Shown in pieces: positions 44,076-56,024 of a stretch of 64,000 nucleotides of DNA. The DNA is from Diaporthe sp. PMI_573 (lineage: Eukaryota; Ascomycota; Sordariomycetes; Diaporthales; Diaporthaceae), in contig JAJTUP010000057.1 of assembly GCA_021399435.1 (NCBI GenBank), forward strand, positions 62,001 through 126,000, written 5' to 3'. A model generated the notes under the pieces. That model was not told where the DNA came from. It was given only the letters and a program-made list of their open reading frames with translations, and made no database searches. The number at the start of each line of letters is the position of its first letter. Positions within the stretch are counted from its first letter, which is position 1. The position numbers were made by a program, and so were the translations under genes.

Positions 44076-45258
44076 TCATTCCGAAGTTTTACGCGCCTGC
44101 TCCGAAAGGAGCGCGCATGGATTGTACCGCGAACGAAAGAACTCAGCTCGCTCCCGTGCTTCTTTCTGGAGTTCCTTCTCAAAACTGCCCAGTCTTGCAG
44201 CCATCGCACCTCCCGGCGGCGCGATAGCCCCGAGGTCCGCGACTAGTTCCTGCAACGCGCCAGTGCTTTTCGACTGACTCATCTCGCAGAGCTCCCGGAG
44301 ACGAATCTCGAGGTTATCGAGCATGCCCAGATAGACTGGGCTCTCGCTCACGTTTGGAATACCGCCTCCTGGAGGCGCCTTGCGAAGCCAGGCGATGTAG
44401 TCGGCCACTACGGACGCCATGACCAATGTCTCTGCCTGGTTGCGGACGATGGCTGATGAGAACTTCTTCACTGGCTCGAGGATGGCTGCGCCTGTATTGT
44501 CGTCGACTTTTCTCTGTGGAACAAACCCGTCCTGCGGGTAGATGCCAGCATCGAAAGAGTCGATGTTCACATACTCATCCATCGAGCATAGAGGAAGCTC
44601 ATTCTCTCGTCCGAGAGTTTCTTGGTGGACGGCGGGAAAATATGGTTCTTGAGATCCTAATGGTTGCAGTTCCTGCTCATGATATGACAAGTCCAAACTA
44701 TTCCCACCATTGCTTGAATCGCTGACAGTCCTCTTGTCTATCCCGCAAGACATATTGACAATTCGCGACGGTGCGTCTTGGGCATTCTGATTTGCAGGCG
44801 TGCTGAACTCATGTGAAGACGGTGAATCGTGGCTGGTGCTATCTGGCAAAGCCTTCAGTCGAATAATGTGCGCCTCTGCCTCATCTTGGGCGTAACCCAG
44901 AATCAGCGGTTTGTTCAACAGCAATATTCCAGGAGCGGCCCAAAGTGTGCTTTCATGGCCGAGTGGCACGTGTATGCGAAGTGAGCTCACCTAGCCGCCT
45001 TTGCAACGCCTCAACCGTCTGAGCCAAGTCAGCCTTGGACGGCTTCTGCGTCGGGAGGTAGACGCAATCCTCCCCCGCCCGCCTGCATTTCTCGCATGCC
45101 GGCTGCTCTCCGCCACAGCGAACCTTGCGATCCCGACAAAGCTTTATCCGGGTTAGCTGAGTTTTTTGTTGTTGATGACTCGGCGGGGGAAGGCGAACTT
45201 TGCATGCCGTGCGTCGCGAAGACCCTCCATTCGTCGTGGGAACTTCCGGAGTCGCCAT
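44076..45258 (-). CDS. Zn2Cys6 transcription factor with coiled coil
   Basis: Three exons, 45258-45199, 45141-44991 and 44884-44076, give 339 residues. The first intron (GTTCGC..AAAG, branch AGCTAACC) splits the zinc cluster. Splicing restores CKLCRDRKVRC GGEQPAC EKC RRAGEDC with Cys19, 22, 29, 36, 39 and 46. The second junction completes a short leucine-heptad coiled coil (LAQTVEALQRRLDEAEAHIIRLKAL), the usual dimerisation element. No full fungal-specific middle domain is seen. The C-terminal half (VRNQAETLVMASVVADYIAWL, LGMLDNLEIRLRELCEM) is helical and not assigned. At this size it resembles pathway-specific regulators. It converges on the MFS gene. Regulation of the neighbouring transporter or glycosyltransferases is plausible but inferred. 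Confidence 0.85.
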
Positions 45259-45789
45259 CAGGCAATTTCCGTGGGAGTTATGCGAGCGGGGCCGTGGATC
45301 TCCTGGTCACTCCGACAGCGACGAACCAAAGGAGATATGGCGAGGAAAACGCCTATTTCTTCGTTGTTCTTGCGCAACTGTATGTTTTCTATGTGGGGTT
45401 TAGAAGGAAAATCTTTGACCACAACATAGGGATGCCCGCATGGCTGGACTAGTCGAGTTGCTTGCGACATGTCAACCGTTGTTGACTGTTGTGCTTTGAA
45501 CTCCAACGTGATTGGTCTGGTCGAGGCCGTGCTTACAAATGCCCAAAGAGCCTCACCTATTCCATCGTACTTCAATATTTCAACAAAATAAAAGGAATGC
45601 TAAGTTGAATTCCAATAGCATCCTGCGATGAAGTCATGAATCAGCTGTCGCTTGCAACATTGAAGTTATGTGTCAACCTGAAATCAACTTTAGACACACA
45701 ACTGGACGCGACATATCGGAAGAGATTACATTGTTAGTGTGTTCAAGACGAGTTATTCAAGTAAAATAGACACACAACATCTTGTACTG
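45259..45789. other. Intergenic, no gene seen
   Basis: About 530 bp covering the promoter of the Zn2Cys6 regulator and the 3' flank of the GT32-like gene. Nothing else is recognised. Confidence 0.5.
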
Positions 45790-46926
45790 TTAGACTGAGG
45801 TGTCATCCTTATCGATATATCCATCCTTAATACCCTGCATAACAATCGGCCACGCCGCAAGCGCGTAGTTACTATCCCGCGCCAGGACGTACGGCACACT
45901 GATGCCATTATAGCCCTTCGGGTTGTCCACATCATTGAAGTAATTATGGAAGAAGAAGGCGTCGTTGAAATCATGAGCCCATCCCTTCCTCTCCCCCACC
46001 CGATGCCTCTCCCACACCAACATGGCGTCCGCCGCCGCCGCCGCCGGTGCCAATTTTCCGCGGTCTGCCAAGGACAGAGCGGTAAATGCATCGCCCTCAT
46101 GTCTCTCCAGCGCCTCGTTGACACTCTCCTGGGTCCACGTGAACGGTGCATAGGCCCCGGGGTCCATGATGAGCACCTCGCGCGGGACGGCCGCGAGCGC
46201 CTGCGAGACCTCCGTTATCAGCCTCACGCTGTGCTCGACCCAGTCGCCGTTGAACCTCCGCGGGGTCTCCTGCCTCATGACGCGCACCACAGCTGAGTCC
46301 CTCGCGGCCAGGATGATGCCGTTCATGATGGTGGCGTCGGACTGGCGGCCCACGACGGCCCTGAAGCCGGACTCGAGGAGGGGGTCGAGGGACCTGAGCG
46401 TGAGCACGTCCCAGTCTAGGTATATGCCGCCGTGGAGGGTGAGTTGGTCCAGGCGCACGAAGTCGGACTTGTGCTCGATGCGCTTGATTTCGAGGACGTT
46501 GGCTTTGGTCGGGGCGATGACCTTGTTTAGACGCACGACGTCCGGAAAGGCTGTCAGGACTTTTCTCGTCCAGGATGAGCCATGTTGGGCTGCATCGGTT
46601 ACTTCCTGTGGAGTGTAGTCGGTATGGATGTATATCACGGATGGCCGGACGAAGAGGTAGGCAGAGTAAAGGGCGAGGAATGATTCGAAAGAAAAGTGCA
46701 GGCTGCTGGACTCGTCTTTCTTGAGCTGGACGAAATGTACGATTGGTGGGATGCATGCCCTCTGAGCAGAATTGGGGTAATTGTGGCATCGAGACGCCAA
46801 ATTGGATGGCGTGGAATAGTGATAGGTGAGTGTGAAGAAACTGAAAAAGGAGCCGAGTACGAAGCCTACGGCGACGGGGAGGACGAGATGGCCGCCGGGA
46901 CGATGCCCGGGGAGAAAGCGGACCAT
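45790..46926 (-). CDS. Glycosyltransferase with DxD motif (GT32-like)
   Basis: A single-exon 378-residue type II membrane protein. A helix near the N-terminus (LVLPVAVGFVLGSFFSFFTL) anchors it, and the rest is lumenal. The sugar-binding segment HKSDFVRLDQLTLHGGIYLDWDV carries the DxD motif (Asp171, Asp173) in the context found in Och1-like and other GT32 enzymes. IPPIVHFVQLKK before it matches the start of that domain, and MNGIILAARDSAVV follows as usual. It is expected to act in the Golgi, transferring a hexose such as mannose or galactose to a glycan. It is the third glycosyltransferase in about 10 kb, on the same strand as the Zn2Cys6 gene. Confidence 0.88.
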   Translation of the reverse strand: MVRFLPGHRPGGHLVLPVAVGFVLGSFFSFFTLTYHYSTPSNLASRCHNYPNSAQRACIPPIVHFVQLKKDESSSLHFSFESFLALYSAYLFVRPSVIYIHTDYTPQEVTDAAQHGSSWTRKVLTAFPDVVRLNKVIAPTKANVLEIKRIEHKSDFVRLDQLTLHGGIYLDWDVLTLRSLDPLLESGFRAVVGRQSDATIMNGIILAARDSAVVRVMRQETPRRFNGDWVEHSVRLITEVSQALAAVPREVLIMDPGAYAPFTWTQESVNEALERHEGDAFTALSLADRGKLAPAAAAADAMLVWERHRVGERKGWAHDFNDAFFFHNYFNDVDNPKGYNGISVPYVLARDSNYALAAWPIVMQGIKDGYIDKDDTSV

Positions 46927-47484
46927 AGCCCGAGAAGGACAAAGCTAAGACGATGTGACGCAGACCTTTGACTTATACCCAGCACGACTGGACGGACACT
47001 GGAAGGGATAAGGCGCAAGATAAGAGCGAATAGGATGTGTGAGGTTGCATCCAGTCCGACTGCAATCCATCGTGTAGCATCAGTTCTGCGTTAATAAATC
47101 GAGGCACACGTATGCGACAAGAAAGTTTGAACCCAATCTGCGGCAATGTCGAATGATCCACGTGTGACCATGGATCCTTGCGTACCGTGTACGATGCCGC
47201 GTGCGATTCATACGTGCCGTCCTAAAGTTTCGGGTCATTAACAGGTGCGAATGGGCTGTGCTCGGGTATCCGCCGCAGGCTCTGTTGTCCAACCAGCCGG
47301 ACATTGAAAACAGCCCGTCACAACACGAGAGGTAGAACATATCGTCCACTGCAGGACAATTCACCAATACGACTGCTGATAGATACGGACGACCTTGAAC
47401 ACCGTTCCCGTCTCCCCTCATGCAGAGTTCTGGCTGCTCTCGGTGGGTCGCTTATCTTCTGCGCGGTTATCCTATACGATATTA

Positions 47485-47664
47485 TTCAATGGGAGGTTGT
47501 CCCACCGGAGGTTATTCAACAGGAGTGTGCCCAGGAAAAGGTTTCCCACAGGAGGTGATTCCATAGGAGGATTTTCCAGGATGTTTTTCTTTTGGACGTT
47601 TTTTCTCCCGGAGGTCATTGCTTGGGATGTTATTCTATAGAAGACTATTCCATAGGAGGTTGGG
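47485..47664. repeat. Degenerate 15-bp tandem repeat, 12 units
   Basis: Twelve successive 15-base units fit exactly between these positions, with a core like CCATAGGAGGTTATT. Examples are TCCCACCGGAGGTTA, CCCACAGGAGGTGAT and TCCATAGGAGGATTT. Units near the middle have decayed. On the minus strand one frame reads GNLFL GTLLL NNLRW DNLPL, which has the centre-leucine spacing of pentapeptide-repeat proteins. It stops soon after, so this is at most a relic. Confidence 0.75.
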
Positions 47665-48410
47665 CAGTGAGTACTGCCCATGTGGTCCACTACGGAGATG
47701 TTGTGGGACGCGACACGATTTAATCAGTCCGGCATCTGAGTGAAGGTTCGATATTGGGACCTTGGAATAGGGGTCTTGTGCAGGGGTGGAACAGAAGACA
47801 GGCAGGGGGGTCCCTACCATCGGGGAGCTTTGGCCCCAGCAACCATCCCGAAAGGGGAGCTGCGTCGCTGTTGTCGCAGGAGCCCAAGCGCGTCGGATGC
47901 AGGTGGTGTCGCCCAATGACACGGTACGGAACGACACTTCAACCCCAACCCTGACAATCACACGCTTGTCCCGACCCCCCACACCCCCTCCGGCCGGTCA
48001 ACCCACGGTCGCAGCTCGGGCCTGCCGTCGACATTGGACTCGCTTCGCTTCGGTTGGATTGATTGTTTGGTCCCAAACCAGCCTTGGGTGCATGCTTTGT
48101 CCCGTCCTGCCCGTCCAGTCAACTAAAGCCCACAACTGCGAGACGGGAACTTGTCTCTCCATGTCTCCATCTCTGGCTGCAGATCTTTCTCCCTCCCTCC
48201 TTTGCTCCCTCCCAGAAAGTCTTCGAGATTGCGATATTTACAAGCAGCAATTCATCCCCGCGACCGGGCAACGACCAACAAGACATCGACGACCCCAACG
48301 CCGATACCTGGATCAATATACCCCAACACGCTTCCCGTCGAATCCCCCCCCTGAATCGCGTCTCCCGAGCCCCGACGAGCTCACGGCACACGCAGCTCCG
48401 CACGGCACGG

Positions 48411-48445
48411 CACAGCACAGCACAGCACAGCACAGCACAGCACAG
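48411..48445. repeat. CACAG pentanucleotide microsatellite, 7 copies
   Basis: Seven perfect CACAG copies, preceded by two CACGG copies, about 200 bp before the start of the ApsB/Mto1 gene. It is probably in its promoter or leader. Confidence 0.9.
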
Positions 48446-48642
48446 CAGCACAACACGACACAATAACAGCAACAGTTACAGTATTCTTGGTACAAAGCAA
48501 ACACCACCACCCCCGCCACTCCCCACGCCCCGTTGTTCGCATCCTGCATTCCAAGCAGAACCACGACCTGCTGTGGCGCATGACCTGATCCCTCCCAATC
48601 TGGTTGCCAAGGGAGGCTGTCTCGGGCGCCGCATGCGCAGGC

Positions 48643-51600
48643 ATGATGGATGCCATGGACAAGACAGACACTGGCACGATGGACGATTCCGAGACCACAG
48701 TCGACATTGCAGCACGAAGGCCCCTGCCAGAATCATCCTCCACTCCGACCCTCGAGGTAGACAGTCTTGACGACCACCACCAAGACATCTCGCGACCCTC
48801 GACCGCGTACCGAGTCCCCGGCACGCACAGTCACCAGGACGATGACCACGACCGCGATTGGGACCATGTATATGACGAGGACCAACCCCGCGACAACAAC
48901 GAGCCGACGCCCACGCGACCAACGTCATCCGCGCCACGCACCGTCCTGAGAGCCGATGCTATTCCTCAACTCCGCCCTCCCAGCGGCTTGCGACACCAGA
49001 GCGGACCAAGACAGATCGCGCAAGAACAACATGCTGGCAGCGCGGGTGACTACAGCTTTGCTGAGGGCCACAGCGCCGTGCCCGAGTCCGAACCCAACGA
49101 CTCCTACATGGCGCATGTCAAGAGGCAGCTGCAAGATCTCGAGTCTAGCTTTACCACCCCGATATCTCCTCTCCCCACCGTGAATTCCCTCGGCCAAGAC
49201 GACACTTTCGTATTCGACTCTCCCTCGAAACCTCCCAAGCCAGGCACCCCCGCCGCCGCTCCTGCTGCGACTTCCGCCTCCTCACGACCACCGGCTCCCG
49301 AGCAGACGACCGAAGACGAACCTTCCTTGCCTCACATCCCTCCGCCGACCGAGCCCGACCACACTAGTCCAGAGACCAAGAGAGAGCTGGCATCTGACCA
49401 GCTCCATGTCCCAGAAGGCACCTCCGCTCTCGAAGCGTTCTCATCCTCTCCCACTGGTGCCACCACCGCGCGTACCATTTCCAGGGCAATGTCAAGGATC
49501 AGTAACGCGAACAGCAACACCGCCCCTGCCGATGACAATCAGCATCGGCAAGAAGAAGACTACAGCTTTGTGGAGCACAATTCGTCGATGGATGATTCGC
49601 TACTCCGGCCAGCCAATACGTCAACTACATCAGGGGCTTCAGGCAACTCGGGGGCCTACTCACAACGGCGTCCCGATGTTGACATACCAAAAATCAGCGT
49701 GGACGCAGGAAGCACACCCGGCCACGGCCTCAAGAGCGGCAAGCGTCCAAAATACCTTCGCAGTCGCATGGCAAGCCATCATTCCTCTTCGTCCTCTTTC
49801 AACGACGATGTCGAAAGCGATGTGACTGCTGGCACGGCGGGAGGGCTTGGCGCGGACTATGCTTTGCAGTCAGGCGGTGCCATACCAGCGTTGGGAACCT
49901 CGCGGAACAGCAGTATGAGCAACATTGTCACGAGGCAGATAAGCATGGGCAGTATGGCCTCTGATTTCCGGGAGGACTCGACAGGGCGGATCGGTGTAGA
50001 GCCACTCGAGCCATTGGATGAATATGAAGGCATGTCGTCTGATAACCCCAACGACGACAGACTAAAGACACCGAAGGCTCCAAGGCAGCCCTTGACAGAA
50101 CCGACCGACACGGCTATCGCCCGACATGTCAGGAATGTACAGGTCCCCGAGTCCCTAGCGAGAGAATACAGGAGCAAAAGTGGGTTTGTCACGCCCCGGA
50201 GGAAGTTGTCTGAGGTGAATCTCGGCGCGAGCGTGAGCACCACCCGCACCGGCAAGAACCTTACCTTGAAGGAGCAGAGCAGCACCATAGAACGGCTGTC
50301 CAAGGAGAACTTCGACCTCAAGCTCAAGGTTATGTTCCTGAGTGACCGGCTCGACAAGCTCTCCGAAGAAGGTATTAAGGAGATGATCTCGGAGAACGTG
50401 GAGCTCAAGACCAGCGTGGCTGTCATGCAGCGCGACAACAAGGTCCTCCGCCGCCGTGTCAAGGAGCTCGAAAAGAAGCTCAAGGATGAGGATCAGCGAC
50501 CCGACACCGCTAAGAGCGGGGGGTCCTCAGGCCCTGTGCCGGACGACTACGACCCCCATGCCAACGAGGAGGAGCTCATTTACCTCCGGGAGCGGGTTGA
50601 CGAGTTCATCACCGAGATCGAACGTCTCAAGCAAGAAAGCATGAACAAGGAGGCAGAGAAGAGGCGCATGGCTGAGGTGGTCAAGAATCTGCAGTCCGTT
50701 AATGAGAACCGCGTCGGAGAGTCTCTCGGGCAGCAGGATGATGAGCTGGATGCGTGGAAAGAACTGTACAACCAGGAAAATGCCCGGCGAGAGCAGGCAG
50801 ACGAGGATAATAAGAGGGTGGGCGAGGAGAATCGCACATTGCGTGACGAGATCTTCCGGTTGAAGCAGGATCTGGCCAACAGCACAAACAACCTCGGAGG
50901 CCGGCCGTCATCCCATGCCTCGCATCCGTCAGGAATGAGCCACACCACTAATATCTACAACATTACCAAGAAGAGCCGCCCTCAATCACCATCAAGGCCG
51001 CAAACACGCATGTCAGACGCCGACACGATGAACGGGGCAATGAGCGTCAGCGTGTCCCTGGTCGAGGAGCTCCGTCGAGAGAGCGAGCAGCTGAGGCATG
51101 AAAACGCCGAGCTGAGGCGCGAGGTCGGCGCTCAAACGTCAATGTTGACCTCAAGAAACCGTGAGAAGGAGAGGCTCTACCAGGAAATTGAGGACTTGAA
51201 GATGGCTGCCCGCCGAGGTGGCCCCACGCCATCAACCATCGACAGTCTTCTCGACCGGTCGGCCTCCCGCGCCGGTGTCCACGATCGCCCGCAATCTCGT
51301 GGGAGCGGCATGACTCGCACAGCCACGCTCGACGAAGACCCTGAGCGCGAGGAGCTTGAGAACAAGTTGGCTGAGCTGCGAGACAAGCTCAACGAGGTCA
51401 AGATGCAGAACCAGGATCTGCAACAGGAGCTTGGCAATTACATGCAGGAGTACGAGGCTGAACTGGAAGGCAGGAAGCAGGCCGAAACAGCGGTCCAGCA
51501 GCTCCAAGAAGAGCTCGAAGCGACGCAGACCGACCTACTCACGCTGCAGCAGGAGCGTGACGACCTTCTACAGGAGAACTCCGGGTTGGACCATGAGTTC

Positions 51601-53824
51601 AACGCTTTGCGTGAGGAAGCACAAGATGAAATAGACCACCTCGAGAATGAAAATGAGCAGCGCGAGCAAGAGATTGCGCGACTCAGCCAAGAACTGGCGG
51701 AGCGTAATGAAAATCAAGAGGCTCTGCAGGAAGAGATGCGCAGGCTGAGCGAGGACATGATCCGCTTTGAAGACACCCAAGAAACGCAGCTGCAACGCAT
51801 CCAGGACCTGGAAACGGAACTGGCCGACGCGAACAAAGAGCTTGAGGATCTGGAGGCCAAGCTTCTCGAAGCCAACGACAAGGCGCAAAGGCTGGGTATC
51901 CAGCTCGAGTCTACTCAGAGCGAGATCGCATTCCTCCGAGAAGAACAAGAGGGCGACAAGCTGCGCATCGGCGACCTGGTCGGCCAGCTGGCAAACACCG
52001 AGCTTGCGCTCCGCGAGGAGAAGGAACGGGTTAAGGAGCTGGAGAACCAACTTCAATCGGAGCGACACCAGCGCGAGATCGTGGCGAACCAGGAGAAGGC
52101 GGACGTGCAGCAGGTGGTCAACAATCTCAACAGGGAGCTGTCCACTTCCAAGGACGAAGCTAGGAAGTTGCGTAAGAGCCTTTCTAGGCAGGAGAACGAG
52201 ACAACAGAATGGAAGGCGCGGCTGGTGGAGCTTGAGAACAATTTGAGGGAGGCGCTCGGGGATCTCAACGGCACGAGATCCAGCTTTCTCAGGGTGAGTT
52301 TCCTTTCTCCTTACTCTTCCATCAGGCTTGTATGAAGAGACTGTTCTAATTGCAAATTTACAGGACATCACCAAGCTTCAAAACGATCTTGATACCACGT
52401 GCCGGGAGCTGGATGCTACTCGGGCGTCTCTCAACGAGAAGGACCATCTCATCAAGCAGCGTGACGAACTTCTTGAGAGCCACGCGCTCGAATCGCGTCG
52501 ACTTGGCGACACCCTCGCGAAAGAACAACAGGCGCATCGCAACACCAAACATCAGTTCGAGACCTACCAAAAGACGCAGCAGCACGTCCACGGCACAATG
52601 TCTTCTGCCGAGCTCCGCATCAAGGAGCTCGAAGCCACCAAGAGCCAAGACAAGCAAAGGCTCACCAAGCTTGAAGCATCACTGAAGGAACAGCTCAACG
52701 AGCGGAATAGTCTTCTTCTCGTCCTCTGGACACGCCTCTCAAGCCTCTGCGGCACAGATTGGGCGCACGATAACAGCCTCATCAGCGGCCGCGCCCTTCC
52801 ATCTCTCGAGTCGGTCGCTACCATGCTGCCTGGGTTCAGCAAGAACCTCCTGGCCGCCGTTAGAACGATTGAGTCAATCGTGAGCAAGTTCCAAGACCGG
52901 GTCAAGTCGGTCGAGCGTGAGCTCTGGCGTGAGTACCAGCACCTCGAGGACAGCCTCGACAAGCGCATCAAGAAGCTCGATAAGATCGAGTCGATTGTGC
53001 GCAATGGAGTGGCTACGGGGTCCATCGGAATTGCGGGGCAGATGAGCCAGGCACTTCTCGAGGAGCAGAAACAGCGCATGGCCAAACTTGAGGATGCGTA
53101 TCGCCAGCTTAAGGTGGAGAACGCGACACTCCGCACGGCAAATGAGGTCCGCCACTCTATGCTTGATCCTCGGGCAGAGCGAGGCATCGATGATGACGGC
53201 AGTCCCAGCCCGAGCATCCCAACTGGACCGACAGGACGGGCCAGGTCGGGTGAGAGGGGGAGCCAACGCGGTGAGCGCAGCCGCCAGAGCTCGCGGCACG
53301 TCAGCGGTGGCGCACCGACGACATCCAGTGGATCTTCAACACACCGGGCGACGAGCCGAACCTCTACGATGACCCGGGAGACCATGACGAGAGAGACTAT
53401 GACGCGAGAAAAGTCGAACGAGATCGCCGCCGCGCAGGACGTGATTAACGAGTACAATCCACGCCACAGCAGCCTGAGCAACCACAGCATGAACAACAAT
53501 AATAACAACCACAACACGCGCGAAATTACATCAGCAGCGAGCTCCCGCGGGCCAATGTCTCCAGGCGCGCCGTTGGATGCGGAGATCAAGTGGATGCACC
53601 GCCTCAAGGACATGGAGAACAAGCTCAAGGCCGAGAGGGAGGGGCGGCGGCTTGACCGTAACGAGGCCAGCCGCAAGATCATCAGCCTCGAGGAGGTTGC
53701 CCTGCAGGCGCAGGCGCGGGAGGTCAAGATCGAGAGGAGGCGGCGGATGGAGGCCGCGCTGTCGCTCCAGGGCAGCGGTGACAAGAGCGGCGGGAAGAGG
53801 AGCCCCAGTGCTGGCGGGCTTTAG
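48643..53824 (+). CDS. apsB: ApsB/Mto1-type spindle-pole and septal microtubule-organising protein
   Basis: Two exons, 48643-52293 and 52364-53824, give 1703 residues. The start is the first ATG (MMDAMDKTD) in a frame that stays open upstream. Residues 1-500 are disordered and Ser/Thr/Pro-rich. At about 541-615 is the centrosomin motif 1 region (LKEQSSTIERLSKENFDLKL, KVMFLSDRLDKL), which recruits gamma-tubulin complexes. A very long coiled coil follows to about residue 1510. Near the C-terminus, IKWMHRLKDMENKLKAEREG with the next 20 residues fits the Mto2-binding domain. Aspergillus ApsB and fission yeast Mto1 share this order and nucleate cytoplasmic microtubules at spindle poles and septa. 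The 70-nt intron sits inside the coiled coil. Orthology is well supported by domain order and length. Confidence 0.9.
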
Positions 53825-54421
53825 GAAATGGGCCCCGATGGTAAAGGCCGCCGTGATGACCCGCCCCTGGGTGATGGGGGCGATGTGAGTGGCGTGGGAG
53901 ACTTCTCGCTTATTCCTGAGCTGGATGGAGGGGTGTTTCTTTTGTGATCTTGCTCCTGCGGAGATCCCTTTTCCCGAAGGGTATATATGGCAGGGCAAAA
54001 GCAGGGCATGGCGTTGACGGGTGCATTCAAGGGCAAGAAAGGAGCAGGCAATTGGGAAGGGAAGGGGGTGTATGATACCTGAGTTTCGAGGGCACCGAGG
54101 AGTTTTCTTTCTTCTCGCTTCGGTGCTGTGGATACGTTTTACATTACCTTGACATACTTTTCTTGGGGTTGGTTGCATAGATACCGTTGCACGCAGTTCT
54201 TGTACATGTATACCTACGTAGCGTGCCTGTAAATGGCCTGACCTGAATTGATGATGAGGATTTTCCGAGTTCAAGTGCAGATCAAATATGCAATGCATGT
54301 ATTTTCATGGATGTGATTGTGAACTTGGACAATTCCCTTCCTAACTCCTTAATATATACACGCGAGCTGCCAAGGGTCAAGTGTGTGTGTGGCCTCTGGT
54401 ATTTGTTTCCATGACTTTTCC
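53825..54421. other. Convergent intergenic, no gene seen
   Basis: About 600 bp between the ends of the ApsB/Mto1 and amidohydrolase genes; expected 3' untranslated sequence of both. Confidence 0.55.
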
Positions 54422-56024
54422 TCACTCAAGCAACACCTTCCTGGGCTCAACATCAACAGGCAACTTCGACCACCTACTCGCATAAACCCTACCCTCCTTG
54501 ATAACGCCCAGCAAATGCTTCTCCGGCCTCTCAAACACCGTAACATCCACAAGCGGGTTCGAATTCAGCACAAGCAAATCCGCGACAAAGCCCTCCCCAA
54601 CCTGCCCCAACCTCCCCTCCTGCCCGAGCATCCGCGCCGGGTTGACGGTGGCATGCCGCAGCACCTCGGCGGAATCCAAAACCCTCGCCCTTAGGCCAAA
54701 CTCACCGAGCTGCTCCGCGCCTAGGAAGGAGAGCAGGTCTGACCCGAGGCACATCTTCACCCCTTCCTCGTGCGCGAGTTTGACGCTCTCAAGACCACGC
54801 TCGAGCACCTCTGCGTTCTTGGCCGCGTTGGCACCGGGTAAAAACCCTGCGTATTTCGGGTCCGCCATCGCGGCGTAGGTGATGAGTGTGGGCGTGAGGT
54901 ATACGCCGTTGTCGGCTAGGAGGCGGGCTGTTGTTGCGTCTATTAGGTTGCCGTGCTCGATCCCCCTCACGCCTGCTTCTACCGCCCTGCGGATCGCGGA
55001 CGGGGTGTAGGCGTGGGCTGTGGCGAAGGTCCCCGCGTCGGAGGCGGCGGTCGTTATTGCGCGCATCTCTTCTGGGGTGAATTGGATGCTTCCTAGCGGG
55101 TCGGTGGGGGAGGCTACGCCGCCTCCTGCCATGAACTTTAGGAAATCGGCGCCGCCTTTTTGTAGATTTGTTGAGGTTAGGGACTGGCTTGTGGTTCAAG
55201 GTGTGGAGGGCGAAGGGATACTGCCTCGGAAGATATCTCTCGAGAGATAATCCAAGGCAGTCTAAGGGAAAAGGGAGTCACCTACGACGCAGCTGTGTCC
55301 TCGCCGCAGCCAGCACGCCCGGAACACCATCGACCACCACGCTGAGCCCACCATCCAATTCACCACCACCACCGCAACAAACCACAGCCCCATCACCACC
55401 GCCCTCATGCGCCCCACGCCGATCCCCATGCCCACCAGTCTGGCTAAGCGCATGACCCGAGATAAACAGCCTCGGGCCGGGGAACACCCCCTCGGCAATA
55501 GCCTCCTTCAGCGCGAGGCTCGCGCCGCCGCAGTCCCGCACCGACGTGAACCCGCGCTCCAGCATCGCGCGGCACTGGTAGGGCTGCCGCAGCGCGGACA
55601 CGGCGGCCGGCGTGGCCATGGCGGACCGCAGGTCCGGCGTCCCCGGGACGGAGGTGAGGTGGGCGTGGGCGTCTATCAGGCCTGGGGTTAGGTATTTCCC
55701 TGCTGAGTTGATGTAGATTGCGTTGTCTGCACTGTTGGGGCTGGCGGTATTGGGCCATGTGGTGGCGTCTTTTTCGTCGGATGGTGCGGGTGTGATGGAC
55801 TTGATGTGGCCGTTTTCGATGCGCACTATTCGGCCTGGTTGGATCTTGCCTGCTATGGTGTCGACTACGTTGATGTTGACGAATACGTATGCCTGTTGCT
55901 GGGGGAGTTTCCAGGGCCTATAGACCTCTTCCGGGATGGGTGAGGCATGGCGGCGCGGCGGATTGTCCTGCTGAGGAACCGTCTGCCGATGTGTGTAACT
56001 CTCCTGGTCGGGTCTTGTTCTCAT
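54422..56024 (-). CDS. Metal-dependent amidohydrolase (imidazolonepropionase-like)
   Basis: Two exons, 56024-55286 and 55155-54422, give 490 residues. The correct donor is GTAGGT at 55285; it joins TQLR to RGGADFLKF in frame. Metal and active-site motifs of the amidohydrolase superfamily are present: DAHAHL (His120, His122), the Lys in GADFLKFMAGGG (the usual carbamylated metal bridge), AHAYT, GIEHGNLID, and Asp in CLGSDLL. The N-terminal strand region (VFVNINVVDTIAGKIQPGRIVRIENG) is the composite beta-sandwich domain. Members of this subgroup hydrolyse cyclic amides, dipeptides or lactams; the exact substrate is not predictable. The 130-nt intron is long for this locus and contains a 42-nt near-perfect palindrome. 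No signal peptide, so probably cytosolic. Confidence 0.9.
55220..55261. repeat. 42-nt near-perfect palindrome inside an intron
   Basis: Arms begin ACTGCCTCGGA and end TCCAAGGCAGT, meeting at ATCTCTCGAGAGAT, which is itself perfectly palindromic. It lies within the amidohydrolase intron (55156-55285), well clear of both splice sites. Confidence 0.8.

Larger units (their letters stand above)
46927..48642. promoter_or_regulatory. Divergent intergenic region with repeat array and microsatellite
   Basis: About 1.7 kb between the GT32-like gene (minus) and the ApsB/Mto1 gene (plus). It includes a 12-copy 15-bp array (47485-47664) and a CACAG microsatellite (48411-48445). No gene is called; overlapping frames on both strands up to 235 residues are low-complexity. 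Confidence 0.55.

Noticed and set aside
46097..46942. 281-residue minus-strand frame, very Arg/Pro-rich
   Set aside because: Alternative-frame shadow of the GT32-like gene, which has a full membrane anchor and DxD motif.
51568..53784. Minus-strand frames of 268 and 406 residues
   Set aside because: Antisense to the coiled-coil region of the ApsB/Mto1 gene; Leu/Ser-rich composition is the mirror of Glu/Lys/Arg heptads.
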